Below the pieces are notes generated by a model. The model had not been told where the DNA came from and did not search any database. It worked only from the letters and a program-made list of their open reading frames with translations. A program made the translations under genes and the position numbers. A stretch of 46,466 bases of DNA from Prolixibacteraceae bacterium (GTDB lineage: Bacteria > Bacteroidota > Bacteroidia > Bacteroidales > Prolixibacteraceae): NCBI GenBank assembly GCA_028683385.1, contig JAQUIJ010000010.1, positions 1-46,466 on the forward strand, given 5' to 3'. Positions 23,145 through 32,397 of this stretch are shown here, in pieces; the first letter of the stretch is position 1, and the number at the start of each line of letters is the position of its first letter.

Positions 23145-25496
23145 ATGAAAGTTTGTATTGCCGAAAAGCCCAGCGTGGCCAAAGAACTTGCCCAGATCAT
23201 TGGCGCAACCAGCCGTCGCGATGGTTATTTTGAAGGAAACGGATACCAGGTAACCTGGACATTCGGGCATTTGTGTACCCTCAAAGAACCCAACGATTAC
23301 ACCTCGCAATGGAAATCGTGGAATTTCCGCTCACTGCCAATGATTCCTCAAAAATTCGGAATCAAGCTCATTGAAGACGATGGCGTTAAAAAGCAGTTTG
23401 CCACCATCGAAAAACTGATGTCAACTGCCGAAGAGGTAATCAACTGCGGTGATGCTGGCCAGGAAGGTGAATTGATTCAACGATGGGTAATGTCGAAAGC
23501 CAAATGCACCGCTCCGGTGAAACGCCTGTGGATTTCGTCGCTGACCGAAGAAGCAATCCGCGAAGGTTTTTCTCATTTACAGCCTGGAGGAAAGTTTGAT
23601 AACCTCTATGCCGCCGGAAGTGCCCGTGCCATTGGTGACTGGTTGCTGGGGATGAATGCCACACGACTTTACACCCTGAAATACGGCCAGAACAAACAGG
23701 TTTTGTCCATCGGAAGAGTGCAAACCCCTACCCTTGCCATCATTGTCAACCGGCAAAAGGAAATCGACGCATTTAAGCCTGAACCTTATTTCGAGATCAA
23801 AACCATATACCGCGAAGCTACCTTTTCAGCGGCTCCTGGTCGTTTCCAGAATCGTGAAGATGCGGCGCAGGTTCTGGAAGAAATCAGTAAAGATGAGCTG
23901 GTCGTTGGTAAAATTGAAACAAAAAACAGCATTGAACAGCCACTGAGATTGTTCGACTTAACATCATTACAAGTCGATTGCAACCGGAAATTTGGCATGG
24001 GTGCTGAGGATACGCTTCGGACCATTCAGTCGCTTTACGAGAAGAAACTGACCACTTATCCGCGTGTGGATACCACTTATCTTTCGGATGACATTTATCC
24101 GAAAATTCTGGGCATCCTGAAAAATCTGAAAGGCTACGAAACGCTTACGGCTCCTTTACTTCAGGATAAAATACGCAAAACGAACAAAGTTTTCGACAAT
24201 GCCAAGATAACCGATCACCACGCCATCATTCCAACCGGGCAATATCGTGTTGATTTGAACCAGTCGGAAAAACAGGTGTTCGATATGGTTGCCAAACGGT
24301 TTATTTCGGTGTTTTATCCCGATTGTAAGGTGGCCAACACCACTGTTGAAGCCAAGGTCGGATCGCACGATTTTAAGGCAACCGGAAAGCAGATTCTATC
24401 GCCCGGTTGGCGCGCAGTGTACATGAATGAGAAGAATCCTGTTCAGAGCGATGAAAATATCCTACCGATATTTGTGACAGGCGAACACGGTCCACACGAA
24501 CCCGGGTTGCTCGAAAAATTCACCCAACCACCTAAATACCTGAATGAAGCGACTTTGCTTCGGGCGATGGAAACCGCAGGTAAAAGCGTTGATGATGAAG
24601 AGTTGCGCGAACTGATGAAAGATAATGGAATTGGCCGTCCGTCAACCCGCGCCAACATCATTGAAACACTGTTCCGTAGAAAATACGTAAAGAAAGAAGG
24701 CAAACGACTGGTGGCCACGCAAACCGGAATAGACCTGATTGACAGCATTGAAAATGAACTACTGAAATCAGCAGAACTAACTGGTCAGTGGGAAAAGAAA
24801 CTTCGGATGATCGAATTAGGTCAGTACGATGTAGCTCATTTCATGGACGAAATGAAGCAGATGGTGACTGAAGTTGTTGACCAGGTGAAACGCTCACCGC
24901 GAAAGGTGTTTGCCTTGGCGCCCGAAGAGCCTGTCGTTCCAGAGAAAAAAGCGAAAGCTGCACCAGCCGAACCAACCGAAACTACCTGTCCGGCCTGCAA
25001 AAAAGGAACATTAAAAAAAGGCAAGAATGCCTGGGGCTGCTCCGAATGGAAAGACGGATGTCGGTTTATTATTCCATTCGAATTCATGGGCAAAAAACTG
25101 ACTGATTCACAGATTAAACGACTTGCCGAAAAAGGGAAAACCACATTGATCAAAGGATTTAAACAGGATGACGATACAGTAGATGGATTTCTGGAATTAA
25201 CTTCAGATCATAAAATTAGTTTTTCTGAAGCCGAACCGGAGAAATTGGTTTGTCCATCGTGCAAAATTGGAGAAATCGTAAAAGGCAGCACTGCCTGGGG
25301 ATGTTCGAATTACAAAGGAGGTTGCAAGCTTCGCATTCCGTTTGAACTTCAGGGCAAGAGTCTGAGCGCAAGCCAGGTTGCTCAACTGGTTTTAAAAGGC
25401 CAGACCCGGCCATTTACAAGTACTGATGGCGCTAACAAAACAAGTGGAATTTTTCGGTTCGATACCGATTATCAAGTTAAGTTTCAGGAAAAATAA
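23145..25496 (+). CDS. topB: DNA topoisomerase III
   Basis: A 783-residue type IA topoisomerase that relaxes and decatenates DNA by single-strand passage. Order of parts: TOPRIM domain from KVCIAEKPSVAKELA with the acidic Glu of the start and the DAGQEGELI block near 100-108, the SIGRVQTPTLA segment near 186-196, and the catalytic tyrosine Tyr305 in TTYPRVDTTYL. After about residue 600 come a Lys/Pro/Ala-rich linker and two related C-terminal zinc-finger-like repeats (CPACKKGTLKKGKNAWGCSEW and CPSCKIGEIVKGSTAWGCSNY). The ATG at 23145 is chosen over an upstream TTG (23130). Confidence 0.93.
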   Translation: MKVCIAEKPSVAKELAQIIGATSRRDGYFEGNGYQVTWTFGHLCTLKEPNDYTSQWKSWNFRSLPMIPQKFGIKLIEDDGVKKQFATIEKLMSTAEEVINCGDAGQEGELIQRWVMSKAKCTAPVKRLWISSLTEEAIREGFSHLQPGGKFDNLYAAGSARAIGDWLLGMNATRLYTLKYGQNKQVLSIGRVQTPTLAIIVNRQKEIDAFKPEPYFEIKTIYREATFSAAPGRFQNREDAAQVLEEISKDELVVGKIETKNSIEQPLRLFDLTSLQVDCNRKFGMGAEDTLRTIQSLYEKKLTTYPRVDTTYLSDDIYPKILGILKNLKGYETLTAPLLQDKIRKTNKVFDNAKITDHHAIIPTGQYRVDLNQSEKQVFDMVAKRFISVFYPDCKVANTTVEAKVGSHDFKATGKQILSPGWRAVYMNEKNPVQSDENILPIFVTGEHGPHEPGLLEKFTQPPKYLNEATLLRAMETAGKSVDDEELRELMKDNGIGRPSTRANIIETLFRRKYVKKEGKRLVATQTGIDLIDSIENELLKSAELTGQWEKKLRMIELGQYDVAHFMDEMKQMVTEVVDQVKRSPRKVFALAPEEPVVPEKKAKAAPAEPTETTCPACKKGTLKKGKNAWGCSEWKDGCRFIIPFEFMGKKLTDSQIKRLAEKGKTTLIKGFKQDDDTVDGFLELTSDHKISFSEAEPEKLVCPSCKIGEIVKGSTAWGCSNYKGGCKLRIPFELQGKSLSASQVAQLVLKGQTRPFTSTDGANKTSGIFRFDTDYQVKFQEK

Positions 25497-25527
25497 TTCG
25501 ACTGGAATATTTTTATTTTGAATTAAA

Positions 25528-25569
25528 TTGAGTTTGATACAGAGGAGTATTCCCCGGTATCAAACTTAA
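25528..25569. terminator. Hairpin between convergent genes, probable terminator
   Basis: AGTTTGATAC (25531-25540) pairs over 10 bp with GTATCAAACT (25557-25566), extended to 13 bp with one G-T pair. T runs are weak on both strands. It lies between convergent topB and the SnoaL-like gene, so bidirectional termination is likely. Confidence 0.5.
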
Positions 25570-25581
25570 AAGTTGAATTCA

Positions 25582-26100
25582 TTACTTTTCTTTCACATCA
25601 TCATTATAAATATCCCTGACGCATATAAATTTTCCATTGCGCTTTTCCCAAATAGCCATGTACTTGCCCGTTGATTTTACTTTTCCAGAGGCATCCTTTA
25701 CAGTTGTTTTACCGACTTCAGTCACGGTATTCTCGTCGCCAAATACATCCATAACATCATAAGCTACAGTGGAGCCTTTAGTCCGTTTTGCAAGACTTTC
25801 TTCGATATCTTTTTGAATAGCTGCTTTACCTATCAACATAGGTTTATTGGTGGACAAACTAATCGCATCGTCAGCATAAAAAGCCGCGATTGCATTTGCA
25901 TTCCGGGCATTATCTGCAGCAGCCCAACTGCTTTCAATCTTTTGAATTTCAGCCTTCAATTTAGCCAGATCTGGCTTGGCTTGTTCGGTTGAAAGAGTTG
26001 ATACTGCTGGTTTGTTACCAGCGATGGCACTAAATCCACCGACTAACAAGAAGAAAGCAATGCATTGTACAGCAATTCTTAAATGATTCATTTTTTTCAT
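25582..26100 (-). CDS. Exported SnoaL/DUF4440-like protein
   Basis: A 172-residue protein with a signal peptide (about 1-27) and an NTF2-like (SnoaL/DUF4440, YybH-like) domain. The family pattern is AADNARNANAIAAFYADDAISLS near 57-79, then AAIQKDIEESLAK and the C-terminal strands GKYMAIWEKRNGKFICVRDIYNDD near 144-167. NTF2 folds bind small hydrophobic ligands; here the ligand and reaction are unknown. A 23-bp element upstream (26117-26139) resembles one in front of the DUF4242 gene. Confidence 0.8.
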   Translation of the reverse strand: MKKMNHLRIAVQCIAFFLLVGGFSAIAGNKPAVSTLSTEQAKPDLAKLKAEIQKIESSWAAADNARNANAIAAFYADDAISLSTNKPMLIGKAAIQKDIEESLAKRTKGSTVAYDVMDVFGDENTVTEVGKTTVKDASGKVKSTGKYMAIWEKRNGKFICVRDIYNDDVKEK

Positions 26101-26116
26101 ATTCGTTTAATTTAGT

Positions 26117-26139
26117 GCCTACTCTGATCGGTTTTCGGC
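26117..26139 (-). promoter_or_regulatory. Shared upstream element, copy 1
   Basis: Plus-strand GCCTACTCTGATCGGTTT and on to 26139. It matches 26484-26506 at 19 of 23 positions, including an identical GCCTACTCT, and lies 17 bp before the SnoaL-like start. Probably part of a common promoter or operator (inference). Confidence 0.45.
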
Positions 26140-26189
26140 AACTCCCGTAAATTTCAATAATTCACTTCGTTATACTACTATTCAACTAC

Positions 26190-26462
26190 TTATTCAGCAG
26201 TTGTCGGATCAATGATTGTAGAAACCCGGCTAACTGAATTTGCAGGGAATCCACCTTGTTTGGCATGTTCACGAACCATTTCTTCATTTGGAGCATTGTA
26301 AACGCAGTAGATTTTGTCGGTCGTAACATAGCTTTGAACCCACTGAATCTGAGGTCCCATATTGCTTAATACTCCACAAGAAGTTTGCGAAATTGCTTTC
26401 AGCTGTTCAGTAGTTAGTTTTCCAGCTCCCGGAATTTCTCTTTCAATTACATACTTTGGCAT
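26190..26462 (-). CDS. DUF4242 (nickel-binding-type) small protein
   Basis: A 90-residue cytoplasmic protein of the DUF4242 family. The pattern PKYVIEREIPGAGKLTTEQL, then the helix AISQTSCGVLSNMGPQIQWVQSYVTTDKIYCVY and the last helix MVREHAKQGGFPANSVSRVSTIIDP match its alpha/beta (ferredoxin-like) plan with the conserved EH.....G.P segment. One Streptomyces member binds nickel; a similar role here is only suggested. It lies 89 bp upstream of the SnoaL-like gene, has its own copy of the shared upstream element, and is cysteine-poor. Confidence 0.8.
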   Translation of the reverse strand: MPKYVIEREIPGAGKLTTEQLKAISQTSCGVLSNMGPQIQWVQSYVTTDKIYCVYNAPNEEMVREHAKQGGFPANSVSRVSTIIDPTTAE

Positions 26463-26483
26463 AATTAGATTTTTTTTAAATTT

Positions 26484-26506
26484 GCCTACTCTTATTGGGT
26501 TTCAGC
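26484..26506 (-). promoter_or_regulatory. Shared upstream element, copy 2
   Basis: Plus-strand GCCTACTCTTATTGGGTT and on to 26506, 22 bp before the DUF4242 start. See copy 1 at 26117-26139. Confidence 0.45.
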
Positions 26507-26709
26507 TTTCCCACGTTTTACACTTTAACAATCTCAAAAGCTTCTCATTATCAACTTTTTCAGAAAACCAAAATCTGACTTCAGAGAATTTATTTAAGAA
26601 TGCTAATAATAAAAGACAGGAATGTCTTTTATTTGTTCAAATCGGACTAATAATAATTTATCTGTGCGAATAAGTTTCGGAAAAATTCCATTCTATCCGA
26701 TTGATTAAA

Positions 26710-26752
26710 ATTGAAAAGCCTTGTAAACAAATTGCTTACAAGGCTTTTCAAT
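26710..26752 (-). terminator. Terminator of the rhamnosidase gene
   Basis: ATTGAAAAGCCTTGTAA (26710-26726) is the perfect reverse complement of 26736-26752 (17 bp, 9-nt loop). Read on the minus strand the stem is followed by TTTAATC, a short T run. It lies 21 bp after the GH78 stop codon. Confidence 0.8.
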
Positions 26753-26773
26753 ATAGAATAAATTCTTTCGCGT

Positions 26774-29455
26774 TTACTCAACAACAACGAATTCGTTCTT
26801 ACCCGATTCCAGATTCACAGTGATAAACTGATTCAACACTTTTCCTGAATTCGTAAATATCACTTTCCCATTTTGGCTGATTTTTTTAGCGGTAAGTTTT
26901 AATGTAGCTGTGCTGTTTGCAGGAACAACAACTTGATAATTGACCGTATTTTTAATACGTTTCCAACTCGATTGGATCTTTCCATAAGGTCCGTTATGAC
27001 TGGTTTCAAACGAATTCAGTCCTTTTACAAAATGAGGTTCGAGCAGTATATTTTTAAAACCGGGCTTTTCCTGATCGGGTTTCAGTCCGCCCAAAGCTTT
27101 ATAGTACCACGCTCCTATTTCGCCAAACATGATGTGGTTGAGCGAAATGTCACGAGTGGCGTCAATCGGCCAGTTTTCGTATAGCGAGGTTGCACCGTTC
27201 ACGATCCACCAGCCCCACGATGGAAACGTTTCCTGAGCCGCAACTTCATAAGCCAGATCAGCATATCCATTTTCACTCAAAGCATTCAGGATAGTTTTCG
27301 TACCCAGCAAGCCAACGTCCAGATGCTTATTGTCAGCAATCACTCGATTAGCAAGGTTTTCAGCCACTTTCGATTTCAGGTTTTCAGGAACAATTCCCCA
27401 GAAAAGCGGTGCACTCAATTCGGTTTGCAAACCAGTTCCGTAGATTCCAGTTTCCGAATTCAGGTATTTGGAATTAATGGCCGAAGCAATTTTATTGGCT
27501 AATTCAGAATATTTTTTGTAATCGGTGTCATGCCCCAATATTTTAGCGGCTTTAGCCAAAATCGTTGCATCAACAAAGTAATAAATCGACGAAGTTAGCT
27601 CTTTCGGAGTAACAGATTTCACCGGTACCCAATCGCCCAGTCCCCAGTCAGTTACTCCATTCGGGCTAAGATCAGTAATGTGGTCAACGTATCTCCTTAT
27701 GTTGTCGTAGCTGTCGGCCAATAACTTTGAGTCGCCATAAAACAGGTAAATATTCCACGGGATGATGGCAATGGTGCTGGTCCAGTCGGGGCCGTTTGCC
27801 CAAGTGTAACCCCAGCCACTGGTTGGAATGATTGCCGGTAAAACTCCGTTGGGTTGTTGCTCGTCGCGGTGATCGGCCAGCCATTTTTCGTAAATGGTAA
27901 TTCCGTCAAAACTGTAAAGTCCGGTTTCGCTGGCAATGTGAGCATCGCCCGTCCAACCATTCTTTTCGCGCTGAGGACAATCGGTTGGGTAACCCTGAAG
28001 ATTCGACAAATAGGAAACATTCGTTGCTTTCCAGATTTTATTCAGGGTTTCGTTCGAGCTGCTGACCTGTCCAACCGGAGGAACGTCAGTGTGCATAAAA
28101 ATTCCGGTCAGGCTCTGAATTTCAACCGGACGATCACTGGTAACTTCAATATACTGAAATCCTTTGTAATTGAAATGTGGCCAGAACGTCTCAACGCCTT
28201 CGCCGCTCAAGGTATAAATATCGGTCTGGAAAGGATCTTTATCATCAGTTGGGCGGTAGTGAACGTCAATGTTCGACATGTTCACATTTCCGTCTTTCCC
28301 AATCATTTCAGCATGCTTCAGACGGATTTTGGTTCCGCGCTCGCCTTTCACACTGATGCGGCTGATTCCGGCAATGTTACGTCCCAGATTATACACCGAT
28401 TTCAATTCACTAATTTTATTCACACTCGCTGGCGTAATTTCTTCCACAAAACGTATTGGGTGTAATTGCTGAGCAACAATATTTTGTGAAGGCGCATTGA
28501 CAGGAATGGCATTTTCCCATTTCGAATCGTCGAAACCTGACTTATCCCAACCGGGTTGATTTAAACGCGCATCCTGGTGTTCTGCCGTGTAAATGCTATT
28601 GAAAACAATCGGACTTAGCGAAGTTTTCCAGTCGGTTCCTGAAGTAATAACTTCATCACGGCCATCCTGATAATTGATTCGCAAATCGAGACAAAATTTT
28701 GGGCGGTCGCGCCATGGAGCCTGATCGAAATACCAAACAGCCGTTGACTGATGATTGTACCAGCCGTTCCCGAGCAGAACTCCCATTACCACATCTTTTG
28801 AATTCACCAACGAAGTCACATCGTAAGTCACATACAGCGTACGGCGATCGAAACGAGTGTACATCGGGTCGAGCCGGTGATCGCCCACGCGCTGACCATT
28901 GATTGAAAGTTCGTATAAACCAGCGGCAGCAATGTAAACCCGTGCACTCTTTACTTTTCCTGAAGGCTGAAACTGTTTACGAAAATACGGAGCCGGTTTC
29001 AGGGCAATGTCTTTCGAATCCGAAATCCACTCGCCTTTCCAGTTGCTGATTTGCATCATTCCGGTTTCGAAACTGGCAACAACCGAGGGAACCAATTTTT
29101 GCTGAGTATTGTCCCACAAAGTCACCGTCCAAAAATATTTGGTAAACGGCAGCAAAGATTTTCCCTGATACGAAATCAACATTTCCGATCCTGAAACTTT
29201 TCCGGTATCCCAGCAATTTCCACTTCCATTTGCGACCATAAGCGAGTCGGTTCCGACAATCACCTGATAAGCCAATTGCAATGCACCTTCGCGATTGTCA
29301 ATCATTTGCCAGTGCAGACGAGGCGCAGTGGCGTCGATTCCGATGGGATTAACGAGATACTCGCATTGTAAATTGGAGATTTTGTTCAGTTGAGCTTGCG
29401 TTTGAATGGTGATCAGTGCCAGCAAAAAAAGGCAAAAGAATCGGATCGTTTTCAT
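26774..29455 (-). CDS. GH78 alpha-L-rhamnosidase
   Basis: An 893-residue exported glycoside hydrolase that removes terminal L-rhamnose from plant-type glycans or glycosides. Signal peptide at about 1-21 (IRFFCLFLLALITIQTQAQ), then the GH78 domain series: N-terminal beta domains (with the LRVNGRRV-like SINGQRVGDHRLDP near 185), the (alpha/alpha)6 catalytic barrel, and a C-terminal beta domain. The family signature TDCPQREKNGWTGDAH near residues 492-507 includes Glu497 and GWTGD. The ATG at 29455 is used because the longer frame starts upstream of a -7 element (29481-29488) and lacks an N-terminal signal. No SusC/SusD pair is near. Confidence 0.92.
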   Translation of the reverse strand: MKTIRFFCLFLLALITIQTQAQLNKISNLQCEYLVNPIGIDATAPRLHWQMIDNREGALQLAYQVIVGTDSLMVANGSGNCWDTGKVSGSEMLISYQGKSLLPFTKYFWTVTLWDNTQQKLVPSVVASFETGMMQISNWKGEWISDSKDIALKPAPYFRKQFQPSGKVKSARVYIAAAGLYELSINGQRVGDHRLDPMYTRFDRRTLYVTYDVTSLVNSKDVVMGVLLGNGWYNHQSTAVWYFDQAPWRDRPKFCLDLRINYQDGRDEVITSGTDWKTSLSPIVFNSIYTAEHQDARLNQPGWDKSGFDDSKWENAIPVNAPSQNIVAQQLHPIRFVEEITPASVNKISELKSVYNLGRNIAGISRISVKGERGTKIRLKHAEMIGKDGNVNMSNIDVHYRPTDDKDPFQTDIYTLSGEGVETFWPHFNYKGFQYIEVTSDRPVEIQSLTGIFMHTDVPPVGQVSSSNETLNKIWKATNVSYLSNLQGYPTDCPQREKNGWTGDAHIASETGLYSFDGITIYEKWLADHRDEQQPNGVLPAIIPTSGWGYTWANGPDWTSTIAIIPWNIYLFYGDSKLLADSYDNIRRYVDHITDLSPNGVTDWGLGDWVPVKSVTPKELTSSIYYFVDATILAKAAKILGHDTDYKKYSELANKIASAINSKYLNSETGIYGTGLQTELSAPLFWGIVPENLKSKVAENLANRVIADNKHLDVGLLGTKTILNALSENGYADLAYEVAAQETFPSWGWWIVNGATSLYENWPIDATRDISLNHIMFGEIGAWYYKALGGLKPDQEKPGFKNILLEPHFVKGLNSFETSHNGPYGKIQSSWKRIKNTVNYQVVVPANSTATLKLTAKKISQNGKVIFTNSGKVLNQFITVNLESGKNEFVVVE

Positions 29456-29480
29456 GAAATATTGGTTTAGGTTGAGATTC

Positions 29481-29488
29481 CAAAGATA
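29481..29488 (-). promoter_or_regulatory. -7 promoter element (TATCTTTG) of the rhamnosidase gene
   Basis: Minus-strand TATCTTTG, an exact TAnnTTTG match 25 bp before the ATG at 29455. No clear -33 element. Confidence 0.6.
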
Positions 29489-29566
29489 ATTAAACACAGA
29501 TTATTGTTTAACTTTAATCCTTCATTTTAGCAACCCGAATCAATTTAAAATTTTAAAATCATAAAA

Positions 29567-30004
29567 ATGGCACATCCTGAAATCGAAAAATTAATTTCAA
29601 GCATCGAAGAACTTGTACCAGTTTACATGGCTATTCCCGAAGATTATGCAAAAGCAAATGGTGTAGCCTCGCTTTGCATCATTGATGAAAATGGCCAGAT
29701 TTTTGGAAAGGTTTTTGGAATTGACAAACTCAGGGGACGCGATTCGTTTCGCATTGCATATACAAAAGCCAGCCAGGTTTGGATCACAGGTATAAAGACC
29801 AATGAATACGAACGATTGATATTTACAGACCAAATCGATCCACAGCCGTTTGGAATTAAACTGCCTGATTTGGTTGGATGGCTAGGCGGTCAACCTGTTA
29901 CTCTTCGCGACGGAACCAAGCTTTCGGTTGGATTTAGTGGATTCAGGGGAACAAGTGATTTGAAAATTGTAAATGAAGCATTGGAAAAAGCAAACCTGAT
30001 TTGA
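29567..30004 (+). CDS. GlcG/HbpS-family protein
   Basis: A 145-residue soluble protein of the GlcG/HbpS fold. Diagnostic parts are VASLCIIDENGQIFGKVFGI near 33-52, an RDSFRIAYTKASQVWITG helix near 58-75, and the final GFSGFRGTSDLKIVNEALEKA with the conserved gGs/gG-D pattern near 122-142. HbpS binds heme and senses redox stress; GlcG is linked to glycolate use. Neither role can be assigned here. No signal peptide is seen. It diverges from the rhamnosidase gene, 111 bp apart, and a short gene remnant follows. Confidence 0.8.
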   Translation: MAHPEIEKLISSIEELVPVYMAIPEDYAKANGVASLCIIDENGQIFGKVFGIDKLRGRDSFRIAYTKASQVWITGIKTNEYERLIFTDQIDPQPFGIKLPDLVGWLGGQPVTLRDGTKLSVGFSGFRGTSDLKIVNEALEKANLI

Positions 30005-30327
30005 AAATAGCCTTCTGGAACCTTCTTCATTCCAGTGTTATATACAATTAAAAGCACAACCCTTAAATTTAAATCACCATGGAAAAACTAATTTCATGTT
30101 GCGGCCTAATCTGTTTGCCATCAGTTCTTGAACGGTTTTTCCGGAGTTAATATTTCTACCAATGCTCCATTCCTCCAATTGCTATTCGATTAGATGCTAA
30201 TTCAAAACTATTTTCAGTTTGTTTTGTTTCAACCAAAAAAGTTCAGGTATTAACAATGAAAACCTGGTATACTTTACCATTAATAAATATGGTAATATCA
30301 CACCAACAATCAATTCAATCGGGACCA
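30005..30327. other. Intergenic, 323 bp with a gene remnant
   Basis: Spacer between the HbpS-like and DUF2237 genes. It contains the small frame at 30079-30150 described as a DUF3795 remnant and an alternative in-frame upstream start for DUF2237 at 30256. Nothing else is recognised. Confidence 0.4.
30079..30150 (+). pseudogene. Possible remnant of a DUF3795 gene
   Basis: A 23-codon frame beginning MEKLISCCGLICLPSV. DUF3795 proteins commonly start with MEKLI-x-CCGLDC, so the first nine residues look like a real beginning of that gene followed at once by unrelated sequence and a stop. The rest of the family (Cys-rich, about 110-150 residues) is missing. A short true peptide gene is the alternative. 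Confidence 0.3.
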
Positions 30328-30696
30328 ATGAAAAACAAAAACATATTCGGAGAGCCACTAGTGGAATGCAGCGCCAAACCTAAAACAGGTTATTTTAGAG
30401 ACGGATGTTGCAATACAGATGAAACAGACCGGGGAGAACATACCGTTTGTATTGTAGCAACGGAAGAATTCTTAGCCTTTTCTATTTTGGCTGGAAACGA
30501 TTTGAGCACCCCAATACCGGAATATTCTTTCCCTGGAATAAAGCCTGGCGACAGGTGGTGTTTGTGTGCGCAACGATGGCTGGAAGCTTACGAGAATAAT
30601 TGTGCACCACAGATTATACCAGAAGCCACCAACGAAACACTGTTATCTCATGTTTCAATGGAAATTATCCTAAAATATGCCTATCGCGACAAATAG
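30328..30696 (+). CDS. DUF2237 family protein
   Basis: A 122-residue cytoplasmic protein of the DUF2237 family: KNIFGEPLVECSAKPKTGYFRDGCC near 2-26 (LEPCS-x(4)-TGFYRDGCC in relatives), then HTVCIVATEEFLAFS near 38-52, GNDLSTPIPEYSFPGIKPGDRWCLCAQRW near 56-84 and a C-terminal helix. The function is unknown. I start at the ATG at 30328, since the family begins here; the longest frame adds 24 residues of no similarity. Convergent with rlmD, with only 11 bp between the coding ends. Confidence 0.88.
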   Translation: MKNKNIFGEPLVECSAKPKTGYFRDGCCNTDETDRGEHTVCIVATEEFLAFSILAGNDLSTPIPEYSFPGIKPGDRWCLCAQRWLEAYENNCAPQIIPEATNETLLSHVSMEIILKYAYRDK

Positions 30697-30707
30697 ACAA
30701 GATTCAA

Positions 30708-32141
30708 TCAGAACCCAGAGTCTACTAATTTTGCTCTCTTCTCCAGCAACACCACATTTTCCACGTGGTGCGTGTGCGGGAACATATCAACAGGCTGAAT
30801 GCGAGTAACTCTGTACATTTCGTCCATCAAAGCCAGATCGCGTGCCTGAGTAGCTGGATTACAGCTCACATAAACCACTTTTTCGGGGGCGGCTTCCAGA
30901 ATGGTTTTTACCACGTCTTCATCCATACCGGCACGGGGCGGATCAGTAATAATCACATCGGGCTTGCCATTTTTGGCAATAAAATCGCTGGTCAGAATTT
31001 TCTTCATGTCACCGGCAAAGAAGCTGGTATTCTCAATACCGTTCAATTCAGAATTCACATGTGCATCTTCAATTGCTTCTGGAACGTATTCAATACCAAT
31101 TACTTTTTCAACTCCACGGGCAATGAAATTAGCAATAGTTCCGGTTCCGGTATATAAATCGTAAACCACTTCATCGCCTTTTAATCCGGCAAATTCACGG
31201 GCTACCTTATACAATTCGTAAGCCTGTTCCGAGTTGGTCTGGTAAAAACTTTTCGGGCCAATCTTGAATTTCAGACCTTCCATTTCTTCCAGAATATGGT
31301 CGTTTCCCTTGTAAACAATTATTTCCTGATCGGTAATGGTGTCGTTTCCTTTGCCGTTGATCACATACATCAGCGAAGTAATCTGTGGAAATTCAGCAGC
31401 TATCGCATCCATCAATCTTATTCTGTTTTCCTCTTCTTCGCGGAAGAAGCAAACAATCAGCATCAGATCACCGGTGGTCGAACTGCGGACAATAATGTTC
31501 CGAAGCAAACCGTCCTGAATTTTCCGATCAAAATATTCAAGACCATTTTCATCAGCATAATTCTTAATGAAATTGCGTATTTCGTTCGAAGGATCAGCCT
31601 GCAACCAGCATTTATTGATGTTTATGATTTTATCGAACAGTCCCGGAATATGGAATCCTAGTGCATTTTTGTTCATTGCATCGCCTTCGGTACCAATTTC
31701 TTCGTAGGTCAGCCAACGTTTATTGGAAAATCCGAATTCAAGCTTATTGCGGTAAAAAGTTGTTTTTTGAGAACCCAGAATAGGTGTAATTTCAGGAAGT
31801 TCAACCCGGCCAATGCGGCGCAGTTGATCGGCAACTTGCTTTTGTTTGTAAAAAAGTTGTTTTTCGTAAGGAAGAAACTGCCATTTGCAGCCACCACACA
31901 CTTCAAAATGTTCGCAAAAAGCCGGAACACGGTCAGGTGATTCAGTAATTACCCGAGTAACCCGAGCTTCCATAAATTTTGTCCGCTTTTTAGTCACCTG
32001 CAAATCAACTACATCGCCAGGAATCACATGTGTTGTAAACACCACCACATCATTCACTCGTCCGATCGCTTTTCCTTCAGCGCCAATATCGGTAATTAAA
32101 ACATCCTTCAATAACGGCTTTTCTTTCCGGCCTCTTCCCAT
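30708..32141 (-). CDS. rlmD: 23S rRNA (uracil-C5)-methyltransferase RlmD-like
   Basis: A 477-residue RumA-type SAM methyltransferase. Order: an N-terminal TRAM domain (about 10-65), the [4Fe-4S] cysteines Cys76, Cys82 and Cys85 (CEHFEVCGGC) with a fourth, Cys178 (INKCWL), the SAM-binding Rossmann fold with VYDLYTGTGTIANFIA near 335-350, and the catalytic segment DPPRAGMDEDV followed by the nucleophile Cys in YVSCNPATQ. It should methylate U1939 of 23S rRNA, though RlmC/TrmA-type targets are possible. The ATG at 32141 matches the family start; frames opening at 32192 (ATG) or 32219 (TTG) are longer. Confidence 0.92.
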   Translation of the reverse strand: MGRGRKEKPLLKDVLITDIGAEGKAIGRVNDVVVFTTHVIPGDVVDLQVTKKRTKFMEARVTRVITESPDRVPAFCEHFEVCGGCKWQFLPYEKQLFYKQKQVADQLRRIGRVELPEITPILGSQKTTFYRNKLEFGFSNKRWLTYEEIGTEGDAMNKNALGFHIPGLFDKIININKCWLQADPSNEIRNFIKNYADENGLEYFDRKIQDGLLRNIIVRSSTTGDLMLIVCFFREEEENRIRLMDAIAAEFPQITSLMYVINGKGNDTITDQEIIVYKGNDHILEEMEGLKFKIGPKSFYQTNSEQAYELYKVAREFAGLKGDEVVYDLYTGTGTIANFIARGVEKVIGIEYVPEAIEDAHVNSELNGIENTSFFAGDMKKILTSDFIAKNGKPDVIITDPPRAGMDEDVVKTILEAAPEKVVYVSCNPATQARDLALMDEMYRVTRIQPVDMFPHTHHVENVVLLEKRAKLVDSGF

Positions 32142-32397
32142 GATTTTCAAATTTTCAGCAAAAGTAATTAAATCGTGCAAAGAATATGACATCGAAAAAA
32201 CAACATTATTTTGCCACAAAGACTAAAAGAATCTATTAAAATTGAATTATAACCATTTCTAGTTTGTCTCTTGACGTCATTGTAGCTATTTCAACTTCAA
32301 TCATCCTGTAGAAAAAACAAAATGGCTCCACATTTTTAATCTATAATATTTATCTTCGGATCAAATTAACCCAAACAATAAACCTAATCCACGCATT

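Larger units (their letters stand above)
26463..26773. other. Intergenic, 311 bp
   Basis: Holds the second copy of the shared upstream element (26484-26506) and a long terminator hairpin (26710-26752). The AT-rich middle part shows no gene. Confidence 0.6.

Noticed and set aside
27854-28465. 203-residue frame on the + strand
   Set aside because: Antisense to the GH78 catalytic region; no start context or domain.
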